Assembly: GCA_032622095.1 (NCBI GenBank)
Contig: CP136062.1
Span: forward strand, 8,149,710-8,213,709
Length of the DNA: 64,000 nucleotides
Direction of reading: 5' to 3'
Source of the DNA: Siphonodentalium dalli
Taxonomy: Eukaryota; Mollusca; Scaphopoda; Gadilida; Siphonodentaliidae
Position numbers and translations under genes: made by a program
Notes under the pieces: model-generated
What the model saw: only the letters and a program-made list of their open reading frames with translations
What the model was told of the DNA's origin: nothing
The model's database searches: none
Shown: positions 34,201-40,905 of the stretch, in pieces
Layout: each line of letters begins with the position of its first letter
Numbering within the stretch: position 1 is the stretch's first letter

Positions 34201-35386
34201 GCTATAGGCCAGCTCTTCCAAATATTCGACATCAGATTATCCACATATCATTAAATGATCTTCTATCTCAATTGTCACTATTTAACTCTCCCTTTTCTCC
34301 CACTGATATCATATTAAATTATTTATTAAACTATCAGTGATGAGTAGTTATCTTATTAATCCTCGCTATATTAAAGTATCATTGATGAGTAGTTATAGTA
34401 TTAATCCATCCTATATTAAAGTATCATTGATGAGTAGTTATCTTATTAATCCATTCTATATTAAAGCATCATTGATGAGTAGTTATCTTATTAATCCTCG
34501 CTATATTAAAGTATCATTGATGACTAGTTATCTTATTAACCTTCGCTATATTAAAGTATCATTGATGAGTAGTTATTAACCCTTTTTATATTCTTGGTCT
34601 CATCTAAACCGTTTATTTCATAAACTTAACATCGACACATCTATCGAATGAACCCACTACGTGAGTTGAAAAGAGACAAAAATAAATAAACGATAACTGC
34701 GAACATCAAGTTGTCTTAAATAGATCGCACTTAATTCAAGCACACTGACGTTGTGGGGTCGGTCACACCATAATAGAGCGTAAGTTATTATGCGAACAGT
34801 TTTCGCAAGAACCAACAGCCCTATGAAATGTCAGTTCAAAATCGGGATAAAATAATTTCATAATAATTTCCATTTATAAATCGGCAACAATTACAAAAAT
34901 TTCCCGGCCACTTGTGTATGTTTGAATTAAAGCCGCTCAATAATAAAGCAAGCGAACACTCGAGTAAGAATGTTGGTAATGGAAAATAATGAGATTTAGT
35001 AAAGGTTGAGAATATATTAGATCGCAATGACATACCTCGCGTGATGTAATAATTAGATTTAGTAAAGGGTGACATTATATTAGTCCGTTATGACATACCT
35101 CGCGTGATGTAATAATTAGATTTAATAAAGGGTGACATTATAATAGGTCCGTTATGACATACCTCGCGTGATGTAATAATTATATTTAATAAAGGGTGAC
35201 ATTATATTGGGTCCGTTATGACATACATCGCGTGATGTAATGATGAGATTTAGTCAAGGTTGAGATTATATTAGTTCCGATATATGACATACCTTTCGTG
35301 ATGGTATAACTTCCGATGAAGAAACCAAGTCCGAATATGAGACACGTTAAAGTTGCTTGCCTCCACCAATATCTTCTTCCTGCCAT
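7073..35386 (-). CDS. DUF1647-like type II membrane protein, 5 exons (partial)
   Basis: Five exons join in phase to give 329 full codons plus one base; the C-terminus is outside the window. Residues 1-31 are a basic start and a hydrophobic segment (about 11-28) that acts as a signal anchor. Residues 32-110 form a polar stalk. Residues 168-329 match my memory of the DUF1647 family: IVTAASSNHL (172-181), IYYDLGL (205-211), YSWKAILLR (246-254) and WADSSIRF (265-272). Several N-glycosylation sequons (NDS, NKS, NRT, NLT, NWT) fit a luminal Golgi protein. The family is glycosyltransferase-like with no proven reaction known to me. Introns of 7.7, 13.6, 2.1 and 4.0 kb are filled with transposons and satellites. 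Junction phases are 1, 1, 0 and 0, and all match. Wrong exon grouping is unlikely but untested. Confidence 0.78.
7630..7992 (+). mobile_element. LINE reverse transcriptase fragment
   Basis: The plus strand reads YADDTVLL at about 7661-7685, a stop and frame change, then ETPVKRQNALNVFQRYSQKW and IEIEYVKYFNNLGI, the region just after the RT catalytic motif. It continues after another shift as AMYSIVSKYRK until it is cut by the first unit of the 68-bp satellite. It is truncated at both ends and dead. It lies in intron 4 of the host gene, antisense to it. Confidence 0.7.
8252..8399. repeat. Fold-back element inside the satellite interruption
   Basis: An imperfect inverted repeat starts CAGGGGAGTGTCG and ends CGACACGCCCCTG. 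The arms also share ACGAGTAAA.CATATA, with further pairing of GCGCGC near the centre. It lies in the 8057-8604 insertion that separates the first satellite unit from the main array. It has no coding capacity and is MITE-like. Confidence 0.65.
9084..9180 (-). pseudogene. Satellite-borne partial copy of exon 4 (copy 1)
   Basis: It is homologous to exon 4 of the host gene at 11316-11412. It keeps the donor AAGG|GTAAG and the frame for CEIRRDAPKPYPLF and YSWKAILLR, but lacks the first 11 exon bases and the natural acceptor, which satellite sequence replaces. Compared with exon 4 it has DAPKP instead of DTLKP. The flank down to about 8994 is also copied. If spliced from a satellite 'CCATAG' it would be 101 bases long and would break the frame, so it is a relic. 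Confidence 0.88.
10130..10226 (-). pseudogene. Satellite-borne partial copy of exon 4 (copy 2)
   Basis: This is the second truncated duplicate of exon 4, 1046 bases from copy 1 and carrying the same DAPKP variant and the same missing 5' end. It therefore arose by amplification of the higher-order unit, not by a separate capture. The splice donor is intact and the acceptor is absent. Confidence 0.88.
11316..11423 (-). CDS. DUF1647-like gene, exon 4
   Basis: This 36-codon exon is phase 0 at both ends. The acceptor is TTCTCTCTTGTTCAAG and the donor AAGG|GTAAGTT. It encodes VKKSCPRCEIRR...YPLFVKKLRFYSWKAILLR (residues 219-254), which aligns with the family's 'V...C.VR.F.F..YP.HV..L..Y.WKP.I' segment. 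A longer frame (11275-11610) overlaps it and looks like a hydrophobic protein, but it is a shadow: only this frame has the family pattern and matches the flanking phases. The exon touches the end of the 68-bp satellite on its downstream side. Confidence 0.85.
11424..13523 (-). other. Intron 3 of the DUF1647-like gene
   Basis: A 2.1-kb intron with no recognised transposon ORF. Two diverged copies of a short segment ('CAG.ATACACC.GTGG..TTAATAAA') occur near 12165-12200 and 12405-12430. Several short open frames on the minus strand have no family resemblance and no consistent splice sites. Confidence 0.6.
13524..13846 (-). CDS. DUF1647-like gene, exon 3
   Basis: This 323-base exon has an acceptor TTTATTGCAG and a donor GAGAAG|GTATTA. 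Its first two bases complete an aspartate codon begun in exon 2. It encodes residues 111-218, ending in phase 0. It contains the start of the conserved domain: YPDIPVIVTAASSNHLKESL and IYYDLGLKSDELEK, where relatives show 'P..VTAASSNHF.E' and 'YD(I/L)GL'. This is the most recognisable exon of the gene. Sequons NRT, NLT and NWT agree with a luminal location. Confidence 0.87.
13847..15789. other. Left part of intron 2, mostly unassigned
   Basis: Apart from the fold-back element at 14591-14772, no coding or repeat feature stands out. An ATTGGCTAATCAC sequence near 15188 is a CCAAT-like match without other promoter support. Confidence 0.5.
14591..14772. repeat. Fold-back (MITE-like) inverted repeat
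   Basis: The arms of roughly 60-80 bases pair: the left holds ACGAGACGCTTAGTGGTCGG and GGTGTCATGTGAGGC, the right their reverse complements CCGAACACTAAGCGTCATGT and GCCTCACATGACACC. The centre near 14671-14693 is unpaired. No coding capacity. Confidence 0.75.
15790..16700. repeat. Diverged ~160-bp tandem repeat
   Basis: A motif resembling 'AATCCAAGATGGCGGCCAAAATGACGACC' in short form recurs near 15815, 16128, 16288, 16470 and 16606, each followed by a similar 'AGAAA.TG/TTTCAAAAA...TCA.CAT' stretch. Spacings of about 135-180 bases and strong divergence suggest an old tandem array. Confidence 0.6.
17245..21180 (-). mobile_element. Nearly full-length Jockey/CR1-superfamily LINE
   Basis: On the minus strand an endonuclease-reverse transcriptase ORF (21075 to 17989) is followed by a ~740-bp 3' region. 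That region includes a GGGGGCAGCAGGAAGACAGC segment and ends AATAAATTATCCTATCCTAT near 17245. Conservation of the whole frame apart from one visible stop points to recent insertion. It lies in intron 2 of the host gene in the same orientation. The 5' boundary is uncertain: it may extend to the small ORF ending at 21417. Confidence 0.82.
17989..21075 (-). pseudogene. LINE ORF2 (endonuclease + reverse transcriptase), one nonsense codon
   Basis: 1028 codons in one frame, interrupted by a single TAA at 20746-20748. The APE-type endonuclease shows FGLNCRSLN (Asn59 from the left end), LTEIF (Glu91), and in the 850-residue downstream part GDLNID (24-29) and SDH (91-93). The RT shows NYRPISILPSFSKLLEK, FIDLSKAFDTIDH, GVPQGSILGP and YADD (558-561). 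The C-terminus has a cysteine pattern VRCKNKGCPDCAL. The polymerase makes cDNA by target-primed reverse transcription. The first codon of the open stretch is TTG and no better in-frame ATG is seen upstream, so the true start is unresolved or lost. Confidence 0.88.
21199..21417 (-). CDS. Small ORF upstream of the LINE ORF2, unknown
   Basis: A 72-residue ATG-started frame with balanced, coding-like composition (it contains LTRTDCVILIYCEFFDD and HKRFADKLPIDIIPPKFEF) ends about 120 bases before the LINE ORF2 on the same strand. I do not recognise it. It could be a remnant of the element's ORF1 or 5' region, or chance. It has no zinc knuckle or coiled coil. Confidence 0.3.
   Translation of the reverse strand: MSVSGTYYNDACPLTRTDCVILIYCEFFDDTTVGLSWTMVKQRMLYLYFHKRFADKLPIDIIPPKFEFIIVK
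21470..23590 (+). mobile_element. I/Nimb-like LINE relic with ORF1 and 3' tail, ORF2 largely deleted
   Basis: A 5' leader with CCCTGTGGGTCTGGGATAG and TGGTACTAGGGCGGCCGC is followed by a decayed ORF1 (about 21990-22760). It reads GPLSGSLPVECSRKVQAYTL, LANTPVLVTPHN, then YVPNPLRCSKC and a CX2CX4HX4C zinc knuckle (22533-22574). A second knuckle has lost a cysteine. This is the gag-like ORF1 style of I/Nimb-group elements. ORF2 is not recognisable. From about 23160 the sequence looks like a 3' UTR ending TAGTGGCTAAAGCGACGTAAAACC and an (AAC)n-like tail. The link between head and tail is inferred from their order. Confidence 0.68.
23986..27041. repeat. Inverted repeat pair bounding a ~3-kb segment
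   Basis: The left arm (23986-24067) runs from GGGTCGAGTTTGAAC to TGTGGAAAATGACC. The right arm (26961-27041) is its inverted, diverged copy, from GGTCATTTGCCACA to TTCAAACTCGACCC. The interior has no transposase-like frame. It could be a non-autonomous DNA element or two independent copies of one repeat. Confidence 0.5.
24630..25430. repeat. Cluster of direct and inverted copies of a ~50-bp unit
   Basis: Forward copies containing CCAAATCACTGTCAA lie near 24655 and 24947-24993, with a diverged copy near 24805. Inverted copies (CTTTTTGACAGTGG, GGTTATGGACGAATTC) lie at 25156-25202 and near 25310-25355. 'GAGAGATCTATG' or its complement accompanies several. No coding capacity. Confidence 0.6.
27069..27175. 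repeat. Two-copy ~53-bp tandem repeat
   Basis: The segment GCGG.GG.TAGTGAACAGCTGGTGAAGTGAG is present twice, with small differences. It lies just left of exon 2 of the host gene, in intron 2. Confidence 0.7.
27403..27639 (-). CDS. DUF1647-like gene, exon 2 (stalk)
   Basis: This 237-base exon has an acceptor CACATTTATTTCAG and a donor ACATAG|GTTAGT. It begins with two bases that complete a glycine codon from exon 1 and ends with one base that exon 3 completes. It encodes a polar, lysine/glutamate-rich, probably helical stretch (DELVERLKLIKALERKLAKG) with sequons NDS and NKS, as expected for the stalk between a signal anchor and a luminal catalytic domain. Stalks diverge fast, so the evidence is splice sites, phase and position rather than homology. 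Confidence 0.76.
28600..30660 (-). mobile_element. Decayed LINE (endonuclease to RT)
   Basis: Read on the minus strand, frames follow in element order. First come endonuclease pieces (GGVGILW-like near 30480, FILGDFNVDARKD near 30250, LDHCICTLS-like near 30165). Then a linker with FWRKLSSGRKPG and AEPDGVTSEHLKYC (29340-29690). Then RT with VRWGSQLS and GVRQ.DILS near 28870-28940, and CYADESDDICLM near 28790. Many stops and frameshifts occur. The catalytic YADD is split by a three-codon insertion. It is a dead non-LTR retrotransposon of uncertain clade, in intron 1. Confidence 0.72.
30662..32200 (+). mobile_element. 5' part of a second decayed LINE
   Basis: The plus strand starts LLISGDICPNPGTG, the usual lead-in of CR1-type ORF2 ('LL.SGD...NPGP'). 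It continues with FHLNVQSI, CGFTESWLS (endonuclease Asn and Glu), GTFYRP, and ICGDLNENQFTP followed by LQQVIDDSTNFTE. Decayed frames further right give KASGPDFISPRLLKN near 31960, the start of the RT. It stops near 32200 before the catalytic motifs. Frameshift at about 30915. Confidence 0.75.
32937..33228. repeat. Two-copy ~170-bp tandem repeat
   Basis: A ~122-base segment beginning GAGACATACAT and ending GGTAAGAATCTTTTTAAG occurs at 32937 and again at 33107 with few differences. Between the copies lie AT-rich spacers. No coding capacity. Confidence 0.85.
33813..34254. other. Long overlapping open frames on both strands, unidentified
   Basis: A 143-codon minus frame and a 112-codon plus frame overlap. 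The sequence has unusually high complexity for its AT-rich surroundings and looks conserved, but I cannot name it. Neither frame has clear splice sites or a recognised domain. It may be a transposon or SINE-type core rather than a gene. Confidence 0.3.
34333..34577. repeat. 45-bp tandem repeat, about 5.4 copies
   Basis: The unit contains TGATGAGTAGTTATCTTATT and CGCTATATTAAAGTATCAT. Because 45 is a multiple of three it yields an 80-codon frame with a 15-residue period (MSSYLINPRYIKVSL). The frame is a by-product of the repeat and has no flanking gene structure. Confidence 0.92.
34990..35300. repeat. ~64-bp tandem repeat carrying copies of the exon 1 splice donor
   Basis: Five units (spacings 63, 64, 64 and 66) share TATGACATACCTCGCGTGATG plus AGATTTA.TAAAGGGTGA in between. 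Read on the minus strand each unit contains CACGCGAG|GTATGTCA, nearly identical to the real donor CACGAAAG|GTATGTCA of exon 1 at 35293. The copy starting at 35219 has AT|GTATGT and is weakened. The array lies in the first bases of intron 1. Confidence 0.9.
35293..35386 (-). CDS. DUF1647-like gene, exon 1 (start and signal anchor)
   Basis: ATG at 35386 opens MAGRRYWWRQATLTCLIFGL and continues GFFIGSYTITK, then splits a glycine codon at a donor AAAG|GTATGT. A basic, aromatic N-terminus before a ~18-residue hydrophobic segment is typical of type II signal anchors: the tail faces the cytosol and the rest the lumen. Exon 2 begins with the two bases needed (G|GA). The context before the start (CAAACACTATGG) has a G at +4. 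A TATATAG just upstream could be the acceptor of a 5' UTR intron. Confidence 0.8.
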
Positions 35387-36222
35387 AGTGTTTGTCTATA
35401 TAAAGAGTACAACATGACAAGACTACTTACTATAAGATGTACATAAACTGAACAAAACTAAACTGTAGAATAACATAATTAATAAAGTTTGATATAATCC
35501 ATATTATAATCAAAAATGTTGGGGGGCTTTGACATGAACGATTTGGATGAATATCAATGATTACTGCTTGTCACCTTCCTATTTCCAATTGGCATACATG
35601 ACTTACCTGACAATTTAACACCAACAATCGGGACTTATGTACTCCAGTTATTTAAAGTGTTTACAAACAGAAGTCAACACAGACCATGTAAACGTCAGAG
35701 TATGGGCTGAAAGAGAACGGGCGAACGGATGTCTGGTTACATTCGATCCTGTCTGCACTAAGTGGATTATCACAGTCGGTTAAAAAGTTTACATCTGAAT
35801 GGTCTATTGTTGATTTGGAGAGATGTTCAGGCGGTGTTTAGATAATAAGTTCAGTTGGTTGAATTTATTGTCTAAACAATTCATATGGGGTTACTGCTCA
35901 TCAATGATGCTTTGGGCACACCTCCTCTGCAAATCTCCCTCTGCATGTGTTTCCCCCCCCCCAAATTTGTGGGCCTTAGCAGTTTAGAAATCAGTGGTAT
36001 ACGTCCGTCCAAGATGATTTCCAGATGATAACATTATTTTTATTTATCTGATTGTTTTAAAATACTGTATGTGGATTAGACACACGAAGATACAAGTCAA
36101 ATTCGAAATTGGGTTCAGTCCACTCACTTTTACCAGAGTTATGGTTCTTGTTGACTTGGAATTTGACCATTATTTTGGCGTCCGGGTGATACATTTACTT
36201 TTTGTTTTCTAATTTTCTTAAA
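35387..36222. promoter_or_regulatory. Probable 5' region of the minus-strand gene
   Basis: This lies upstream of the minus-strand start codon and just before the last exons of the plus-strand gene. I see no strong core promoter. A C-run at about 35954-35963 and AT-rich stretches are the only local features. A segment near 36060 resembles the one before the exon at 36241 ('TTTTAAAATACTGTATGTGG'). Confidence 0.3.
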
Positions 36223-36240
36223 ATGTTGTATGTGGTCAAG

Positions 36241-36279
36241 TTCAAATTTGGTGACGGCGAGACACCCACGATGGAAATG
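36241..36279 (+). CDS. Plus-strand gene, penultimate exon (or start of a microprotein)
   Basis: A 13-codon exon, FKFGDGETPTMEM, lies between a pyrimidine-rich stretch ending GGTCAAG and a donor AAATG|GTATGT, and ends in phase 0. An in-frame ATG at 36223 would instead make a 58-residue protein starting MLYVVKFKFGDG. I do not recognise the sequence. The match of phase and strand with the exon at 36740 is the main support. Confidence 0.45.
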
Positions 36280-36739
36280 GTATGTATAAATATAACTTTT
36301 ATTTCATTTTTAAATTGAACATGATATTTAGTTAAATACAATAGTAGCGTTCGTTTGAGAAATATTCATACGTGTTGAAACCAGGGATTTCTTTGTGTAT
36401 TGTTTTTGAATTCGAACAATTTATATAGTGTACTTGTATTCTGTCAGCGGTGCGATTTTATTGGTTTTTAATTACACAACCCCAAACGCTCTTTATTATT
36501 TTCATATAGGGAAAACAGTAACTAATAACGCTCTTTACTATATCCGAGGGCTAAAGGAAAGACGAGTTACTTGGAACACGATTTTTATAACATATTCATG
36601 TAAAGCCTATATCATTATAACAGGCCCTAAAATAGTAAGGAACCATATTGATAACCCAACATTGACACACCTTCGTTAATCACTCGTATCCGTATCATTT
36701 TTTTTTTTTGAATCCGAACGTCTTTTCTTCTGTTTCCAG

Positions 36740-36859
36740 TCAAAGAACTTGGAAGATTTGAGCAATTGGGACGATTGGGAGCTGAGCGACGAGGAAAAGA
36801 CAATGACTTCGTGCACGTGGGACAGCGATGACGTAGAGCCGCCGAATTTTTTTGTTTAA
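36740..36859 (+). CDS. Plus-strand gene, terminal exon with acidic C-terminus
   Basis: It follows a strong acceptor (TCTTTTCTTCTGTTTCCAG). Forty codons including the stop TAA encode an acidic tail with LSNWDDWELSDEEKT, CTWDSDD and a VEPPNFFV end. The intron from the previous exon would be 460 bases and phase 0. An AATAAA at 36898-36903 suits a poly(A) signal. Upstream exons of this gene, if any, would lie antisense within the DUF1647-like gene or beyond. The protein family is not identified. The complementary open frame is a shadow. Confidence 0.55.
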   Translation, partial: SKNLEDLSNWDDWELSDEEKTMTSCTWDSDDVEPPNFFV

Positions 36860-36897
36860 AGGGGACAATAAGGATTAACGCCCCTGACAATTTCTAT

Positions 36898-36903
36898 AAT
36901 AAA
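36898..36903 (+). terminator. Poly(A) signal AATAAA
   Basis: Canonical hexamer 39 bases after the stop codon of the plus-strand terminal exon, consistent with a short 3' UTR. Confidence 0.4.
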
Positions 36904-37817
36904 CGGATTAATGTTTTATCGGATTTCGTTCCATTCTGTGTAAAAAGGGTATAGTATACATATATATTTTATTCACTATAATTTGATGTACGCATTTTAT
37001 AACTGTATGCGTGGGGGTGCGTTCATACACTCGCAAATTTTACGGCAAACACTAAAACATTTCGTATATATTAATTTATGAGGGCGGGGATTATAAATAA
37101 AGTTTACCTGGCAAATTTGCGAATTTATCAAAGTACCACCATAGAACAGAGATATATGTCAAAACAATTTTGTATAGAATATATACTTATACTCACATTA
37201 TATCAAGCGTCCCTTGTCGTATCTATTTTCATTGAGCCATCTATGATATCACATCGAGAAAGACCGTGTATATACCTGAGGGGGGTCGACGAAAAGCTAT
37301 ATATAATAAACATGTCCGTACGTGTTTATATATTTATAGATGGGGGATCAAGTCCGAACGTGTTATAGCGAATCGACTGGCCTGCAGAAAGCCGCGCGGG
37401 TCTTGTCATGACACGTTTTAATCGATAATTTATACAGACGCACACCATCGTCGAGAGTAAATCGATATTGACTCGTAGTATGTGACGTGAGAATGCGTGT
37501 CTGAACATGTCCGGCCAAAAATATCCCCTCCGTATAATAATATGCTAATGGGGATCATAAACCGCAAATAGACCGACGCGTGGGCGGAGAATATAGGTCA
37601 AACTGTCTAACGGGAGTACTGCATATAGGTCGGATAGAGTTATCGTTCCTGAAATGACCCCAACTGGGCCCTGTATCATCACAGGATAGCATTGGGCCTA
37701 CTGTGTCTACCGTAATGCATGGGGTACTCCGACAGGGTCAACAATTCTAGGCGGCTTTCATGAGTAAGATTAACACCTAAAAGTGACAAAATATAAGATG
37801 TTGGGTCAACCAGGATA

Positions 37818-39140
37818 AGGGCGCGTACACATGGCCAGCAAGAAAATATCAGGTATGCCCCATGTGACTTACTTGACCAATGAAATAAATAATACCGGAA
37901 AATATCCGACGAAGGCAGCGCGCTGATATTTTATCGCCAATTGGTGATATGTGTTCACCTTGATAGGTGGCCATCGGTATCAGTTAACTAATCTCGCGGG
38001 GATATGATCGTAACAATTCATGCGCCTGAGTTATCATCCATCAATAGTATCGTCTGTTTCAACATACTACGTATTTCCATTTTTTATTGGTTGTCAAAAA
38101 AAGTCGGGGGGGGGGGAATTAATTTTGTTGGACCAATATTTGCATATTTTCCTATTTTTGGTAAAAACTATGGTCTGCAACTTTCCAACTTCATGCAGGG
38201 GGGGGGGGGTGACAGGTTGGAAATTTCCAACACTTGGAAAGCTTGTGTCCTGGTCCCTCCCCCATGGCCAGTCAAAAGTAAAAAACTGCTAATTAATTTA
38301 AGAAAACAATATTGTCATACATTTGGTCAACATTGTCATTGGAATTGTCATCAGTTGTAAATTTTCCAACCTAAGTGGGGTGTCAGGTTGGAAATTTCCA
38401 ACTCTCGGAATGCTTGAGGATAGTCTAGATGGTAGGATTTTGCGATTTTCTTGTTAAGATTACAAAATTTTCGCACACCAGACCGAACCATGGTCTAATA
38501 TTACGCCTAAGAGCAATGGGGTGCAAAGGGGTGCAAATGGAATTATGGAAAACTTGTGTTTGGTCTGATTCTGATTCAAGGGGGGTGCAGTTGGAATTTC
38601 CCAAGGTGGACACACCCAACGAAAAAACGGAAACCATCTAGCCACGTCCCTGCGTGTATGGTGATGCTTTATAATTTGGTACCTCACATTCCTTGGCTTA
38701 GTTGGTTTACTTTAATTTGGACTGTATGTACGTTTCGAATAAGAAATTGTTGGCGGCTTCTCGCTCTTCTCGCATGTGGGATGTGGCCCAGAGCCGAACA
38801 CATCAACGTCTGTTTAGATGTCGTTTCGTGTGTTACGAAGAACACACATCCCAACTCCAACGACGAGGGCGCGTTCCCTTCTCGTTAAAATAGGTGGCAT
38901 CTTTAATTTTCCATAACACTTTATAACTCTATGAATATTCGATATGAACTATAGGTTGTTTGTCAGCAGTAATTCACTTCAACAAACACGACTAACACTA
39001 GTCACATTGAACTCAATCAACGCCATATAAGCCGCCGCTTTCTCACGGGCGTAATCTTTGCAGCAAGAAAATATCAGAGTACAATTTTACCTGATATTTT
39101 CTTGCGGATATTTTTATGCAGCTTCATGTGTACGCGCCCT
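37818..39140. mobile_element. TIR-bounded non-autonomous element
   Basis: The ends are inverted copies: AGGGCGCGTACACATG at 37818 and CATGTGTACGCGCCCT ending at 39140. Both are followed inward by AAGAAAATATCAGG in matching orientation. No transposase frame is present. A G-run repeat (38100-38640) occupies the interior. No clear target duplication is visible, so the superfamily is unknown. Confidence 0.6.
38095..38640. repeat. Interspersed repeat with poly-G runs (copy 1)
   Basis: It contains G-runs at 38105-38115 and 38201-38210, 'AGGTTGGAAATTTCCAAC' twice, and GGGGTGCAGTTGGAATTTCCCAAGG near the end. Related sequence occurs in inverted orientation at 40550-40905 and 56690-56810, which defines a local repeat family. 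Homopolymers may contain length errors. Confidence 0.65.
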
Positions 39141-39465
39141 AAGATAAGAGTTTGAGTAAGTGGGTATTTGGCCTATTTAAAATAGTTGCTCTTACTTATT
39201 GGATCCTCAGCAACATTATGTTATTTTTGTTTCCCTCAATTGGACCTCACCGACCATGTGATGGGATACCATGACTGCGTGAGCATGCTTTTTGAAAATT
39301 AGAATTGTATTTACAAAGGAAAGACAAATTCAGACTGACATAGAATGTGAGTGCACTCTTTTTATTTATTTTGTCACAAACGACATGTATGTATTACTGA
39401 AGCCACAATATATGTTTTCATTGTTTTTGATCACGACACGAGTATTTTCCCGAATGTTTCAAATC

Positions 39466-39551
39466 AAATTTGACATCACGGTTTCGCGCAAAGTTGAAGG
39501 CAACCATCTTCAATATGATGTTGAAATACTGATTCTAAACAGGCTATATAT
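39466..39551. repeat. Direct repeat, copy 1 of 2
   Basis: An ~86-base segment (AAATTTGACATCACGGTTTCGCG ... TGATTCTAAACAGGC in outline) recurs at 40026-40107 with about 90% identity by eye, 560 bases away. It may be an internal repeat of a transposon. Confidence 0.8.
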
Positions 39552-39646
39552 GTGTGAAGATAATACGTTGTTTTGTGTGTGTCATCGAGTTATCGCCGTC
39601 CAAACGTTCATGTCGAGATATCGGTTCCTCTCCTAATTTCTTGCAG

Positions 39647-39794
39647 AGGTAAACAAACTCGAGGAACATGTTTTGAAAATGTGCTAAATGGACAGAAGGG
39701 TACACAAGGTTTGCTATGGGAGCTCATGCAGTTACGCCAACTGTGTTCCAGAATGTCTGACGCCAATCAGCAGTTTGTTTTCACTTCATTTTAA
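39647..39794 (+). CDS. Possible terminal coding exon, unknown
   Basis: A good acceptor (CCTAATTTCTTGCAG) is followed by 49 open codons ending in TAA, with coding-like, helix-prone sequence (LLWELMQLRQLCSRM). No partner exon, family or poly(A) signal was found. It may be chance or part of a repeat. Confidence 0.2.
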
Positions 39795-40025
39795 TCTTCT
39801 TTGACAACGTAATCAGTTTTGTTCTGCCATCAATCGTGACTTACACGAAAACTAAACGTCATTTCGAATTAAGATTTCAAAACATGAGGCTGTGCACCCA
39901 TCCTAAGAGACCGGCGCGATTGTTCTCGCACCCGTATGCACTCGCTATTTTCAATTGATGGGTGTGAACATTTGCATTCGGCCCTCTTGCTTTTAAAAGC
40001 GGACCATGCACAATGCGATATAACA

Positions 40026-40107
40026 AATTTGACATCACAGTTTCGCGTAAAGTTGAATGCAACCAACTTCAATATGATGTTGAAATACTGATTCTAAACA
40101 GGCAATA
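40026..40107. repeat. Direct repeat, copy 2 of 2
   Basis: Second copy of the segment at 39466-39551, in the same orientation, ending TTCTAAACAGGCAATAGCG. Confidence 0.8.
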
Positions 40108-40549
40108 GCGAGTTTGCGATACCTGTCCGACTGGAACGGGTACGGGTAAATTGGTGAACATCGTCACGGTCACTTGGGTACTCTAAATGCAGCACATAAA
40201 GCGATAGCGAATTCAAACGGGTAGATGTTTCCCATTGACCGGTAGCCTTTCTCTACGATTTTCTCACTCAAAGGTCCATGCATTCCATGACATTCCAGTC
40301 AGCTATGCGTTAACCTATGTATTGCAAGATTTCATGGGCAAATATCATTATTAAAGTTGTCAGTTTAACCCACAATTTGTGTTCAATTTCTCGAGGCGGC
40401 TTCTAGCACTTAGATAAATACGGAAGGCCGATCTTTTCACTAACAACTTTGTTCACTGCTTTAATGACAGGTTGTGATTAATAGAATGAGTAGATGGTGC
40501 TATAGACGCAGTCTCGACCCATTGCAGGGACATGGCTGTTGATGGTCTC

Positions 40550-40905
40550 CGCGTTAGGTAGGGTGTCCACCTTCGATTTTCTAAGTTAGTTTGCGCGTAA
40601 TTCCATTTGCACCCCCCCCCCCTTGGATGGATGCCATCAAGCTTTCCAGTTGTTGGAAATTTTGAGACCTGACAACCCCCAAAAATTTCCAACAGTTTCT
40701 GACAGCCATTTCAATCCAAATTGTGTGATCAATAGGAAAATATGCAAATGTTGGTTTAAAAACTAAACATTCTCCACTAATGAATTGTTGGAAAATCAAA
40801 CTACGAAAACAATTTCAACCTATTGTTCAAAATATGTTGTGACAGGTATATCAAATTTCCAAATGTTGAACATTTGACCAAAGTGGGGGGGGGGGGTTGA
40901 GACAC
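40550..40905. repeat. Interspersed repeat with homopolymer runs (copy 2, inverted)
   Basis: It has a C-run at 40612-40621 next to AATTCCATTTGCACC, then GTTGGAAATTTTGAGACCTGACAACC, mirroring the copy at 38095. A G-run lies at 40886-40896. Confidence 0.6.

Noticed and set aside
34333-35300. CRISPR array
   Set aside because: Repeats are contiguous tandem units without unique spacers, and the context is eukaryotic.
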